Source: Burkholderiales bacterium
GTDB taxonomy: Bacteria > Pseudomonadota > Gammaproteobacteria > Burkholderiales > SG8-39
DNA length: 50,074 nt
Direction of reading: 5' to 3'
Assembly: GCA_023383795.1 (NCBI GenBank)
Contig: JAHDYJ010000021.1
Span: forward strand, 1 to 50,074
Below are positions 1 to 8,198 of the stretch, in pieces. The number at the start of each line of letters is the position of its first letter. Within the stretch, counting starts at the first letter, position 1. A program made the translations under genes and the position numbers. The notes beneath the pieces were generated by a model. That model searched no databases. It saw only the letters and a program-made list of their open reading frames with translations, and was not told the origin of the DNA.

Positions 1-1320
1 GGCCGCGATGCGCCGCAGGAGCAGGTTGCCGGGCTCGACGGCCTCTTCGAGCGCGGCCTTCGGCAGCTTGTCGCCGGCCCAGACCGCCTCGAGCTCCTCG
101 TCGAGGATCGCGCGGATGTACACGTGGTTGCCGAGCCGGATGCCGCGCGAGTGCACCGCCGGCGAGTCGGAGCGCACCATCTGCAGCACGCCGACGTCGG
201 TGCCCGGGTTGCGCGCGTAGAAGCCCTGGTCGCGCGTGAGCTCGTAGGCCGCGCGCGAGATCGGCAGGTAGCCGGTATTCTGGTGCCAGGCCGCCTGCAC
301 CTCGGGCCGCGCGATGAACGCGAAGAACTTCGCGACGCCGCGCTCCTCGGCGGCCTTTTTGCCCGACATCACCCACAGGCCGGCGCCGCCCATCAGCGTG
401 TTGTACGGCGCGCCCTGGAAGTCGTCGTAGTACGGCAGCGGCGCGACCGCGAAGTCGAACTTCGCGCCCCGGCGGATCTTCGCGTACGAGGCCGACGAGC
501 TGGTGAGCACCGCGCATCGCCCGGCGACGAACTGCTTCTCGCCCTCGTCGCGCCGCCCGGCATAGGAGAAGAGCCGGCTCTTGACCCAGGAGTTGAGCAG
601 CGAGACGTGGCGCATCGCGAGCTTCGTGTTGAAGGCGAGCTCGGTGTCGAACCCGTCGAAGCCGTTGCGGCCGGTCGCGAACTCCTCGTTATGCAGCGCG
701 AGCACGTTCTCCAGCATGATCCAGCCGGGCCAGCTCGTCGTGATGCCGCACGGCGTCGCCTGCTTCTCGTAGAGCTTGAGCGCCTGCTCCTGCAGGTCGT
801 ACCACGTTCGCGGCGGCGACTCCGGATCCAGGCCCGCGGCCGCGAACGCTTCCTTGTTGTAGTAGAGGACCGGAGTCGAGGTGTTGAACGGGAAGGCGAG
901 CAGCCTGCCCTTGGCGTCGGCGAAGTAGCTCGCCACGGGCGGAACGAAAGCGCGCTGGTCGAGCTTCACGCCGGCGCGGGCGAGGACCGCGTAGGCCGGC
1001 CGGTAGAGGCCGCGCGCGGCCATCATCGATGCGGTGCCGACGTCGTACACCTGCAGGATGTGCGGGGCCTTGCCCTTCGCATGCGCGGCGATGCCGAGCG
1101 CGAGGGTCTCGTCGTAGCTGCCCTTGTAGGTCGCCACCACCCGGTAGTCGCTCTGCGCGGCGTTGAACGCGGCGACGATCCGGTCGACTTCCTCGCCGAG
1201 CGCACCGTCCATGGAATGCCAGAACTGGAGCTCGGTCGCCTTCGGCGCCGCGGCGGCGGGACCGCCGACGGCGAACGTCGCGGAGGCGGCGAGGGCGAGC
1301 AGCAGTGCGCGAGTCTTCAT
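1..1320 (-). CDS. ugpB: UgpB-type ABC transporter substrate-binding protein (partial, C-terminus off left edge)
   Basis: Periplasmic binding component of a carbohydrate ABC importer, most like the sn-glycerol-3-phosphate/glycerophosphodiester binder UgpB. The 440 codons visible start with a cleavable signal peptide (hydrophobic stretch about residues 5-22, ending in AAA), followed by LQFWHSMDG, typical of the family's first strand. PFNTSTPVLYYNK, a tryptophan-rich ligand region and LMGGAGLWVM follow, all characteristic of UgpB. E. coli UgpB is 438 residues, so almost the whole protein is present, but no stop codon occurs before base 1. The start is the ATG at 1320; no strong ribosome binding site precedes it. 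Permease and ATPase genes would lie to the left. A maltose or other sugar binder of the same family remains possible. Confidence 0.87.
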   Translation of the reverse strand, partial: MKTRALLLALAASATFAVGGPAAAAPKATELQFWHSMDGALGEEVDRIVAAFNAAQSDYRVVATYKGSYDETLALGIAAHAKGKAPHILQVYDVGTASMMAARGLYRPAYAVLARAGVKLDQRAFVPPVASYFADAKGRLLAFPFNTSTPVLYYNKEAFAAAGLDPESPPRTWYDLQEQALKLYEKQATPCGITTSWPGWIMLENVLALHNEEFATGRNGFDGFDTELAFNTKLAMRHVSLLNSWVKSRLFSYAGRRDEGEKQFVAGRCAVLTSSSASYAKIRRGAKFDFAVAPLPYYDDFQGAPYNTLMGGAGLWVMSGKKAAEERGVAKFFAFIARPEVQAAWHQNTGYLPISRAAYELTRDQGFYARNPGTDVGVLQMVRSDSPAVHSRGIRLGNHVYIRAILDEELEAVWAGDKLPKAALEEAVEPGNLLLRRIAA

Positions 1321-1621
1321 GGAGGTGTCCGACGCTTCCTGGGTCCGCCCCGGCCGCGCGGCGGCCCGAAACGGCTGCAGATTGTCTGGACGCCGCTGCG
1401 GGCGCCTCGGCGCCCGCCCCGGCGGACGGGAACGACCAGACCAGTATAGTAGCGAAGGCGGAGCCTGCGATGTGCGATTTGGCACGCCTAGGACATTGTC
1501 ATGGCGTGGCCGCGGCGCGCCGCCGCCGCGCCTAAGTGGCTGATTTCCGCGTGCTAGTATCGCCGTCCGCGCACCGCAGCAGCGCCGTCGCACGAGAACG
1601 AACGCCGGTCGAGCCGCCCAC
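1321..1621. other. Divergent intergenic region between ugpB and birA
   Basis: A 301-base non-coding stretch between two divergently transcribed genes. It should hold both promoters. A TAGTAT hexamer at 1555-1560 could be a -10 box for birA, but no good -35 lies 17 bases before it. I see no RNA gene, repeat or convincing operator here. Confidence 0.5.
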
Positions 1622-2599
1622 ATGCATGCAGCCAGCTTCGCCGTCCTCCGCCGGCTCGCGTCGGGCACGCCGTGCCCGGGCGCAGCGCTGGCGCTTGCGC
1701 TCGGGCTGCCGCGCGCGGCGGTCGGTGCCGCCGTGCGCGATCTGCGGTCCCACGGCGTCGACGTGCGCGCCGTGCGCGGCCGCGGCTATGCCCTCGGCGC
1801 GCCGGCCGAGCTGCTCGATCGCGCGGCGGTCGCAGACCGGCTCGCGGAGCGCGGGGTGTCGATCGCGCTGGAGACCGTCGACGAGTGCGGCTCGACGAAC
1901 GCGGCGCTGCTCGAGCGGGCGGCGGCCGGCGCGCGCTCGGGCACCGCGCTCGCCTGCGAGCTGCAGACCGCCGGCCGCGGCCGGCGCGGGGCGCGCTGGC
2001 ACGCACGCCTCATGGCGGGGCTCACCTTCTCGGTCCTGTGGCGCTACGAGCGGATGCGGCCCGACTTCGGCGCGCTGCCGCTCGCCGTCGGCGTCGCGTG
2101 CGCGCGCGCGCTCGAGACGCTCGGGGTGCCCGGTGTGCGCCTGAAGTGGCCGAACGATCTCGTGCACGCCGGCGGCAAGCTGGGCGGCATCCTGGTCGAG
2201 GCGGCGAGCGAGGCGCGCGGCCCGACCGCGGCGGTCGTCGGCGTCGGCATCAACGTGCGTGGATCGCAGGCGCTCCGCGCCGCGGTCGGCGAGCCGGTCT
2301 CCGATCTCGCGGCGCTCGCGCGCGACCTGCCGCCGCGCACGGCGCTGCTCGCGGAACTTCTCGCCGAGATCGCCACCGGGCTCGAGGCCTTCGGGCAGCG
2401 CGGCTTCGCGGCGTTTCGCGACGAGTGGTCGCGGCGCCACGCGCAGCAGGACGCGCCGGTGCGGCTGCTGCTGCCCGGCGGCGGCGCGGTGGACGGCGTC
2501 GCGCTCGGCGTCGCCGAGGATGGCGCGCTGCTCGTCGCGACCCGCGCCGGCGTCGAGCGGCATCACGCCGGTGCGGTGAGCCTGCGGGGCGCGTCGTGA
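1622..2599 (+). CDS. birA: Biotin--[acetyl-CoA-carboxylase] ligase / BirA
   Basis: Activates biotin with ATP and attaches it to the biotin carboxyl carrier protein of acetyl-CoA carboxylase in the cytoplasm. At 325 residues it is the long, group II form. Residues 1-55 form a winged-helix domain, as in BirA proteins that also repress biotin genes. The catalytic core carries GRGRRG (about 118-123) for biotinyl-AMP, KWPND (175-179), GGILVE and GVGIN. A C-terminal SH3-like domain follows (about 270-325). The start is the ATG at 1622. The stop overlaps a GTG and is followed 11 bases later by the coaX ATG, so the two genes are probably one operon. Whether it represses transcription cannot be told from sequence. 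Confidence 0.93.
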   Translation: MHAASFAVLRRLASGTPCPGAALALALGLPRAAVGAAVRDLRSHGVDVRAVRGRGYALGAPAELLDRAAVADRLAERGVSIALETVDECGSTNAALLERAAAGARSGTALACELQTAGRGRRGARWHARLMAGLTFSVLWRYERMRPDFGALPLAVGVACARALETLGVPGVRLKWPNDLVHAGGKLGGILVEAASEARGPTAAVVGVGINVRGSQALRAAVGEPVSDLAALARDLPPRTALLAELLAEIATGLEAFGQRGFAAFRDEWSRRHAQQDAPVRLLLPGGGAVDGVALGVAEDGALLVATRAGVERHHAGAVSLRGAS

Positions 2600-2610
2600 A
2601 GGGCGGTGCG

Positions 2611-3330
2611 ATGCGCGTCATCGCGGTGGACGCCGGCAACAGCCGGATCAAGTGGGGGCTCGCCGAGAACGGGAAGTGGCGCGCGCTCGGCGCCGCCGCG
2701 ATCGACGAATTCGATCGGCACGCGGCGCAGGCGTGGCCGTCGCTGCCGGCGCCGGCGCGCATCGCGGTCGCCAACGTCGCCGGCGTCGAGGTCGGGCAGC
2801 GGCTCGCGGCGCTGTTTGCGCGCCACTTCGCGGCCGCGCCGGTGGCGTGGCTGCGCGCCGTGCCCTCGGCAGGGGGCGTCACCAACGGCTACGACGATCC
2901 CGGTCAGCTCGGCGTCGACCGCTGGGCGGCGCTCGTCGCGGCGCGCGCGCGGCACGCGGGCGACAGCCTGGTGGTGATGGCGGGCACGGCGACGACGATC
3001 GACCGCCTGGACGCGCAGGGCACTTTCCGCGGCGGCATGATCCTTCCCGGCCTGGACCTGATGAGGCGCGCGCTCGCCGCCGGCACCGCCGGGCTGCCGC
3101 TCGCGCGAGGCGAGTACCGCGACGAGCCGCGCAGCACGTCCGACGCCATCGAAAGCGGCTGCCGCGCGGCGCAGGCGGGCGCGATCGAGCGCGCATACGC
3201 GCGCCTGCCGGCCGGCGCCCCGTGCTTCCTCAGCGGCGGCGGCGTGCCCGCGATCGCCCCGCTGCTTGCGTTTGCCACCCGGGAGGTCGAGCATCTCGTC
3301 CTCGAAGGGGTGCTCAGGCTCGCGCAATGA
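2611..3330 (+). CDS. coaX: Type III pantothenate kinase CoaX
   Basis: First step of coenzyme A synthesis: ATP-dependent phosphorylation of pantothenate. The 239-residue protein has the acetate/sugar kinase-type phosphate loop DAGNSRIKW (residues 7-15), GVDRW (101-105), AGTATTID (about 124-131) and GGMILPG, all hallmarks of CoaX. ATG 2611 is preferred because it places the nucleotide-binding strand directly at the N-terminus; a GTG at 2596 overlapping the birA stop would add five residues. The gene shares an ATGA overlap with the SPOR-like gene downstream. The birA-coaX pairing is common in betaproteobacteria. Confidence 0.93.
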   Translation: MRVIAVDAGNSRIKWGLAENGKWRALGAAAIDEFDRHAAQAWPSLPAPARIAVANVAGVEVGQRLAALFARHFAAAPVAWLRAVPSAGGVTNGYDDPGQLGVDRWAALVAARARHAGDSLVVMAGTATTIDRLDAQGTFRGGMILPGLDLMRRALAAGTAGLPLARGEYRDEPRSTSDAIESGCRAAQAGAIERAYARLPAGAPCFLSGGGVPAIAPLLAFATREVEHLVLEGVLRLAQ

Positions 3331-3974
3331 GGCTCGTCTTCCTGGTGCTGGTCTTTGCGAACGTCGCGTTCTTCGCGTGGACCTACTACGACCGGACCGT
3401 CGGGTCGCAGGGCGAGCGCATCATCGCGCAGCAGCTCGACCCGGGGCGGATCCGCCTCGTGTCGCGCGACGAGGCCGCGCGCCTCGCGCGGATCCGGCAG
3501 CCGGCCTGCATCGAGTGGGGGCCGATCGGCCCCAACGACGTCGCGCGCGCGGAGGACGCGATCGCCGGCCTGCAGGCCGGGCTGAAGATCGAGAACCGCC
3601 GGCCGGAGGAATCGGCCGGGTGGTGGGTCTACATCCCGCCGTTCCCGAGCCGGCAGGCGGCGAACCAGCGCGTCGCCGAGTTGCGCCGGCTCGGCATCGA
3701 GGACTACTTCATCATTCCCGACGACGCGAAGTTCCGCAACGCCGTCTCGCTCGGCGTGTTCCGGAACGAGGAAGCGGCGAAGGGCCGGTTCGACGCGCTG
3801 CAGCGGCGCGGCGTCCGCGACGCGGTGCTCGCCGAGCGTGACGGCAGCGCGCGCCGCGTCTATCTGCGGATCCCGCAGGTCACCGAGGCGCTGCGCGAGC
3901 GCATCGGCGAGCTGCGCACGGCGTTCCCCGGGAGCGAGGTGCGCGATTGCCCGGCGGCAGACGGCAAGGGGTAA
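3327..3974 (+). CDS. Membrane-anchored SPOR-like domain protein
   Basis: 215-residue protein with one N-terminal membrane segment (about residues 2-18) and a periplasmic remainder. Residues about 90-155 contain WWVYIPPFPSRQAANQRV and SLGVFRNEEAA, the two beta-alpha units expected of a SPOR domain, which binds denuded septal peptidoglycan. A conserved CIEWGPI element precedes it. The start overlaps the coaX stop by four bases (ATGA), so translation is probably coupled. Proteins of this type regularly follow coaX in betaproteobacteria. A role at the division septum is inferred from the domain only. Confidence 0.8.
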   Translation: MRLVFLVLVFANVAFFAWTYYDRTVGSQGERIIAQQLDPGRIRLVSRDEAARLARIRQPACIEWGPIGPNDVARAEDAIAGLQAGLKIENRRPEESAGWWVYIPPFPSRQAANQRVAELRRLGIEDYFIIPDDAKFRNAVSLGVFRNEEAAKGRFDALQRRGVRDAVLAERDGSARRVYLRIPQVTEALRERIGELRTAFPGSEVRDCPAADGKG

Positions 3975-4480
3975 CCGGCGCGCGCGCCGCGGCGCGCTTC
4001 GCCATCGCGCCCGCGGCGTCGGCCGCCGACGTCGAAGCGGTGCGCACGCTCTTTCGCGAGTACGCCGCGTGGCTCGGCGTCGACCTGTGCTTCCAGAACT
4101 TCGCCGCGGAGCTCGCCTCGCTGCCCGGCGGCTACGCGCCGCCGGACGGGTGTCTGCTGCTCGCGCGCGCGGACGGCGCGGCGGCCGGCTGCGCGGCCCT
4201 GCGCCGGCTCGACGCGCGCAGCGCCGAGATGAAGCGCCTGTACGTCCGCGACGCGTTCCGCGGCGCCGGGCTCGGCGCCCGGCTCGCGCAGGAGATCCTC
4301 GCCGCCGCGCGGCGCGTCGGCTACGCGCGCGTGCTGCTCGACACGCTGCCGCAGATGGCCGCGGCGCAGCATCTGTACCGCGCGCTCGGCTTCCGCGCGA
4401 TTCCGCCCTACTACGAGAACCCGATTCCCGGGGCGACGTACCTGGCGCTCGACCTCGATCCGGCCGGCGGCGGGGGCTGA
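3947..4480 (+). CDS. GNAT-family N-acetyltransferase
   Basis: Probable acetyl-CoA-dependent N-acetyltransferase; substrate unknown. The 177-residue product ends with the classical GNAT core: MKRLYVRDAFRGAGLG followed by a helix is motif A, whose RGAGLG loop binds the acetyl-CoA pyrophosphate. AAQHLYRALGFR is motif B. The only usable start in frame is the TTG at 3947, inside the SPOR gene and preceded by a GAGCGAGG ribosome-binding-like sequence. A 28-base overlap with the upstream gene suggests coupling. It ends before a hairpin and faces the kinase gene convergently. Confidence 0.85.
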   Translation: MPGGRRQGVTGARAAARFAIAPAASAADVEAVRTLFREYAAWLGVDLCFQNFAAELASLPGGYAPPDGCLLLARADGAAAGCAALRRLDARSAEMKRLYVRDAFRGAGLGARLAQEILAAARRVGYARVLLDTLPQMAAAQHLYRALGFRAIPPYYENPIPGATYLALDLDPAGGGG

Positions 4481-4544
4481 CCCGCCACGCAGACGCTGCG
4501 AAGGGGTCCACCGCCCCGTTTGCGAGTCCTCCACCCCAGGCGAG

Positions 4545-4562
4545 ACCTCGCGACAGCGAGGT
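4545..4562. terminator. Hairpin between convergent genes
   Basis: Seven-base inverted repeat ACCTCGC / GCGAGGT with a GACA loop, between the convergent GNAT and kinase genes. No T-run follows on either strand, so it is at most a weak or factor-assisted bidirectional terminator. Confidence 0.35.
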
Positions 4563-4574
4563 TGCGGGGGCTAG

Positions 4575-6710
4575 CTAGGGCGCCGCGGACTCGAGCGCGA
4601 CCCAGGCCGCCTGCGCATCGCGCTGCGTCCAGCGCGCGGTCCGCGCGAGCGTCTCGAGCACCTCCATCAGGTCGGTGACGCGCTGCGGCCGGTCCTCGCG
4701 CTGCTTCTGCAGGCAGGCGGCGACCAGCGCGTCGAGCTCGGGCGGGACGGGCTGCGGCGCGGCGTCGGCGAGCCGGGGCGGGGTCTCGTTCAGCACGCAG
4801 CTCGTGAGCGCGAGCTCGTCGTCGGCCGCGAAGATCTTGCGGCCGGACAGCATGAAGAACGCGACCGCCCCGACAGCGTAGATGTCGGCGCGAGCGTCCA
4901 CGTCCGCGGGGTCGCGCAGGCGCTCCGGCGCCATGTAGAGCGGGGTGCCGAGCAGCCGCAGCGAGCGCGTGATGGTCTGCGAGTGCTGCCGCGCGACGCT
5001 CTTCACCAGGCCGAAGTCGAGGATCTTCACGAAGTCGTACTCGCCGCCGTAGCGGCACACCATGATGTTGGTCGCGCTGACGTCGCGGTGGACGAGTCCC
5101 TTGCCGTGCGCCTCGGCGAGGCCGGCGCAGACCTGGCGCAGCAGGTGGACCGCGCGCGCGACCGGCATCGCGCCGGTACGCACCACGATCTCGCCCACCG
5201 TCGAGCCTTCCAGGTACTCCATCGCGTAGTACAGGATTCCCCCGGGCGCGCGCCCGTAATCGAAGATCTCGACCATGTTCGGATGCGAAAGCTGGCTCGC
5301 GAGCTGCGCCTCCCGCTCGAAGCGCGCCACCATCTCGTCGGTCGCGCGCGCCGGCTTGAGCAGCTTCACGGCGGTGGGGCGCTTGAGCAGTTCGTGGCGG
5401 GCGAGGTAGACGTTCGCCACGCCGCCCTCGCCGATGCGCTCGCCGAGCACGTACGGGCCGAGGCGCCGCTCGCCGAGCCGGCGCCGCAGCTTCGCCGCCG
5501 AGAACCACGACGCGAGCGCGGCGATCACGGCGAGCACGAGGGCGCCGAACACCGCGCCGAACGCGATGCGCAGCACGTGCAGCGGCGCGTAGGCTTCCTC
5601 GGCGCTGATCTCCGACGCGATGCCCATGTCGTGCGCCGGCAGCCAGCGCCACGCGCCGATGACGTCGCGCCCGCTGTAGCCGGGGTAGGGATCCACCAGG
5701 GTGCCGTCGGTCGTTCCCGCCGCGGCGCCGGAAAGCGCCGAACGGACGAGCTGCGTGAACCCTTCCGCGGGCGCGGCAGGCGGGCGCAGCGCGAGCGAGA
5801 GAATGGCGGACTGGCCGGGCGCGAGCTCGCCGCGCGCAGCGAGCTCGTCGGCGAAGCGGCTCTCCGAGAGCATGTTGCCGTGCCGGTCGAAGGCGTACAC
5901 CTCGGCGGTCTCGCCGGCGCGTGCCGCGGCGAGGATCGCGGCGAACTGGTCGTGCGCGTGCTGTCCGACGCTGAGCGCCGCGACGACCTCCCCCGCGGCA
6001 TCCATCACCGGCGTCTCGACCCATACCGCCGGACCGGGCAGCGGGAGGCGCGGCGGCGGGCGCTCGAGCCGGTCGGCGTCGCGCGACGGATGCACGAACA
6101 GCGTCGCGCCGGCGAAGACCGCCTCCAGCTCGCGGGCGAACAGCTCCGAGCGCAGCTTGAGGCCGCAGTATTCCGGGAAGCGCGAGGCGATGATGCGACC
6201 CGAGCGGTCGACGATGTTGAACGCGACGGCGCCGGTGCCGGCGAATGCGTCGTCGAGCTGCGCCACCAGCGGGCGGCGTACCGGCGCCGAGCAGTACTGC
6301 GCGGGCGTCGTCTCGGCCGGCGCCGCGATCGCCGCGAGCGTCGCGACGTGCTCGCGCACCTGGCGGTCGCGCGCGAGGCGCCGGATCGCGATCATCTGGT
6401 CGGCGATCCAGATCTCGAGCGTCTTCGACTGCATGTCGAGCGCTGATTTGAGCGAGGCCGTGCGCAGGCCGCGCACCGAGCGCTCCACCGCGGCGTAGGT
6501 CCCGGCGCCGATCGCGACCAGGACGACCGTGCTCGCCAGGATCGCCAGCGCCAGCGCGAGGCGCAGGCGGGCGCGCCGGGCGCGGTTCTCGCGCTCGATC
6601 GGGTCGTCGGGGTCGAGGACGCGGCCGCCCGACCGAGGCGTGGCCGGAGCGCCTGCATCGTCCGCCGGTCCGGCCGGGTGCGCGGCGCCTGCAGCGCGAG
6701 CGCGGATCAT
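4575..6710 (-). CDS. Membrane sensor Ser/Thr protein kinase (extracytoplasmic sensor + Hanks-type kinase)
   Basis: 711-residue receptor kinase. A short proline/alanine-rich cytoplasmic tail leads to membrane helix 1 (about 50-72). A periplasmic sensor region of about 300 residues follows (VWVETPVMDAAGEVVAALSV resembles a Cache/PAS-like ligand fold), then membrane helix 2 (about 381-403) and a cytoplasmic kinase domain (420-690). The kinase has the glycine loop GERIGEGGVANVY, ATP-anchoring Lys449, LDFG with Asp565 for magnesium, and the APE triplet in YMAPE. The catalytic loop reads HRDVSATN (541-548), with Ser where most kinases have Lys. ATG 6710 is chosen because it overlaps the rfaE2 stop (ATGA); longer in-frame extensions run into that gene. 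Signal and substrates are unknown. Confidence 0.88.
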   Translation of the reverse strand: MIRARAAGAAHPAGPADDAGAPATPRSGGRVLDPDDPIERENRARRARLRLALALAILASTVVLVAIGAGTYAAVERSVRGLRTASLKSALDMQSKTLEIWIADQMIAIRRLARDRQVREHVATLAAIAAPAETTPAQYCSAPVRRPLVAQLDDAFAGTGAVAFNIVDRSGRIIASRFPEYCGLKLRSELFARELEAVFAGATLFVHPSRDADRLERPPPRLPLPGPAVWVETPVMDAAGEVVAALSVGQHAHDQFAAILAAARAGETAEVYAFDRHGNMLSESRFADELAARGELAPGQSAILSLALRPPAAPAEGFTQLVRSALSGAAAGTTDGTLVDPYPGYSGRDVIGAWRWLPAHDMGIASEISAEEAYAPLHVLRIAFGAVFGALVLAVIAALASWFSAAKLRRRLGERRLGPYVLGERIGEGGVANVYLARHELLKRPTAVKLLKPARATDEMVARFEREAQLASQLSHPNMVEIFDYGRAPGGILYYAMEYLEGSTVGEIVVRTGAMPVARAVHLLRQVCAGLAEAHGKGLVHRDVSATNIMVCRYGGEYDFVKILDFGLVKSVARQHSQTITRSLRLLGTPLYMAPERLRDPADVDARADIYAVGAVAFFMLSGRKIFAADDELALTSCVLNETPPRLADAAPQPVPPELDALVAACLQKQREDRPQRVTDLMEVLETLARTARWTQRDAQAAWVALESAAP

Positions 6711-7243
6711 CCTCGACGCGGCCGCCGTGGCGCCGGTCCGGCTGCGCTCCGCGCGCCGGACCGGCCGCGAATCCTCGCCACCAGGGCGGTCGTCGAGCGC
6801 TGGTGCTCGAACGGGATCGAGCGCACCGTCCCGCCCCAACCGCGCACCTCGTCGCCGCCGACGATGTCCCCGACGCGCCAGTCGCCGCCCTTCACCAGCA
6901 CCTCCGGACGCACGCCGCGGATGAGGGCGAGCGGCGTGTCGCCGTCGAACCAGGTCACGAGGTCGACGTCGCCGAGCGCCGCCACCACCGCGGCGCGGTC
7001 GGCGAGGGCGTTCAGGGGGCGGTCGGCGCCCTTGCCGAGCCGGCGCGCGGATGCGTCCGAGTTCAGCGCGACGAGCAGGCTGGCGCCGAGCGCCCGTGCA
7101 CGGGCGAGATACGTCACGTGGCCGCGATGCAGCAGGTCGAACACGCCGTTGGTGAAGACGAGCGGCCGGGCGAGGGACCGCACGCGCTCGTCGAGCCGCT
7201 CGGGCGCGCAGAGCTTCGCCTCGAAGGGTGGGGGCGCCTGCAC
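6707..7243 (-). CDS. rfaE2: D-glycero-beta-D-manno-heptose 1-phosphate adenylyltransferase
   Basis: Makes ADP-heptose precursor for the lipopolysaccharide inner core by transferring AMP from ATP to heptose-1-phosphate. The 178-residue protein is the stand-alone nucleotidyltransferase half of HldE. FTNGVFDLLHRGHVTYL contains the HxGH-type nucleotide-binding motif (HRGH, 39-42), and KGGDW and the late RSTT motif are present. The C-terminus carries an arginine- and proline-rich tail of about 20 residues beyond the usual domain. It overlaps the kinase start by four bases. Another heptose-pathway gene, waaF, lies at 37499-38542. Confidence 0.92.
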   Translation of the reverse strand: MQAPPPFEAKLCAPERLDERVRSLARPLVFTNGVFDLLHRGHVTYLARARALGASLLVALNSDASARRLGKGADRPLNALADRAAVVAALGDVDLVTWFDGDTPLALIRGVRPEVLVKGGDWRVGDIVGGDEVRGWGGTVRSIPFEHQRSTTALVARIRGRSGARSAAGPAPRRPRRG

Positions 7244-7292
7244 TGCGGCCGTTCCTCGGACCGGCGCGCTCAGCCGCGGGGTGCGGGCCGGA

Positions 7293-8198
7293 TCACGTGG
7301 CGTCCGGCACGGCGGCCGCGCCGAGCACGCGCCGCGCGAGCTCCTTGCGGTAGCGGGCGAGCTCCTGCACCGAGCCGATCGTGCGATCGAACAGCCCGGA
7401 CAGGTTCTTGAGGATGATCGTCACCACGCGCGACTCCCACGCGCGGTCGAAGCGGATCTGGTGGTCGAGCCAGCGCTCGAGCCACTCCGGGTCGGGCAGG
7501 CGCGACTGCACCGTGTCGTTCGGAAAGAGCGCCTGGCTCACGTGCAGGTTGGTCGGATGCAGGGGCTTGCCGCTGCGGCCGCTCGCGGCCATCAACGTGC
7601 CGATCCTGGCGAAGGCGGCGCGCGCCTCGTCGCCGACCCGCTCGATCGCGCGCCGCATGTACTGCAGGTACACGCCGGCGTGCCGCGCCTCGTCGCGCGA
7701 GATGAGCCCGTAGATGCGTTTGATCACCGGCTCGGTGTGCCACTGCGCCGCGCGCCGGTACCAGTGGTTCAGGCGGATCTCGCCGCAGAAGTGCATCATC
7801 AGCGTCTCCAGCGCCGGCGCCGGGTCGAACGGGAAGCGCACGGCGTGCAGCTCGGCCTCGGTCGGCGCGAGCTCGGGGCGGAAGCGGCGCAGGTATTCGA
7901 TCAGCACGAGCGAGTGCTTCTGCTCCTCGTAGAACCAGACCGACATGAATGCCGAGAAATCGCTGTCGTGGGCGTTGTCGCGCAGGAACATCTCGGTCGC
8001 CGGCAGCGCCGACCACTCGGTGATCGCGTTCATCTTGATCGTCAGGGCCTGCTCGTCGCTCAGCCGGCCGCCGTCGAACTCGGCCCACGGCACGTCGTGC
8101 GCCAGGTTCCAGCGCACGCGCTCGAGGGACTTGAAGATCTCCGGGTAGAGCATGTCCACCATCCTCTGCTCGGCCTCCCGCGGCCGGTCGGAGCTCAT
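7293..8198 (-). CDS. Di-iron ferritin-like protein, acyl-ACP desaturase/oxygenase type
   Basis: 301-residue, mostly helical protein with a di-iron ligand pattern: Glu61 (ITEW), an ExxH pair at 92-95 (EEQKH), Glu140 (CGEIRLNHW) and a second ExxH at 170-173 (DEARH). This spacing of two ExxH pairs and two extra glutamates is that of stearoyl-ACP desaturase-like and AurF-like carboxylate-bridged enzymes. The exact substrate cannot be assigned. The start ATG overlaps the stop of the light-sensor regulator gene (ATGA), so the two are translationally coupled. This suggests a role within the same regulon, perhaps oxidising or desaturating a lipid. There is no signal peptide or membrane helix. Confidence 0.75.
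   Translation of the reverse strand: MSSDRPREAEQRMVDMLYPEIFKSLERVRWNLAHDVPWAEFDGGRLSDEQALTIKMNAITEWSALPATEMFLRDNAHDSDFSAFMSVWFYEEQKHSLVLIEYLRRFRPELAPTEAELHAVRFPFDPAPALETLMMHFCGEIRLNHWYRRAAQWHTEPVIKRIYGLISRDEARHAGVYLQYMRRAIERVGDEARAAFARIGTLMAASGRSGKPLHPTNLHVSQALFPNDTVQSRLPDPEWLERWLDHQIRFDRAWESRVVTIILKNLSGLFDRTIGSVQELARYRKELARRVLGAAAVPDAT

Noticed and set aside
124..1449. Long plus-strand open frame opposite the UgpB gene
   Set aside because: Arginine/alanine-rich with no motif; the minus strand encodes a clear binding protein. High GC content leaves antisense frames open.
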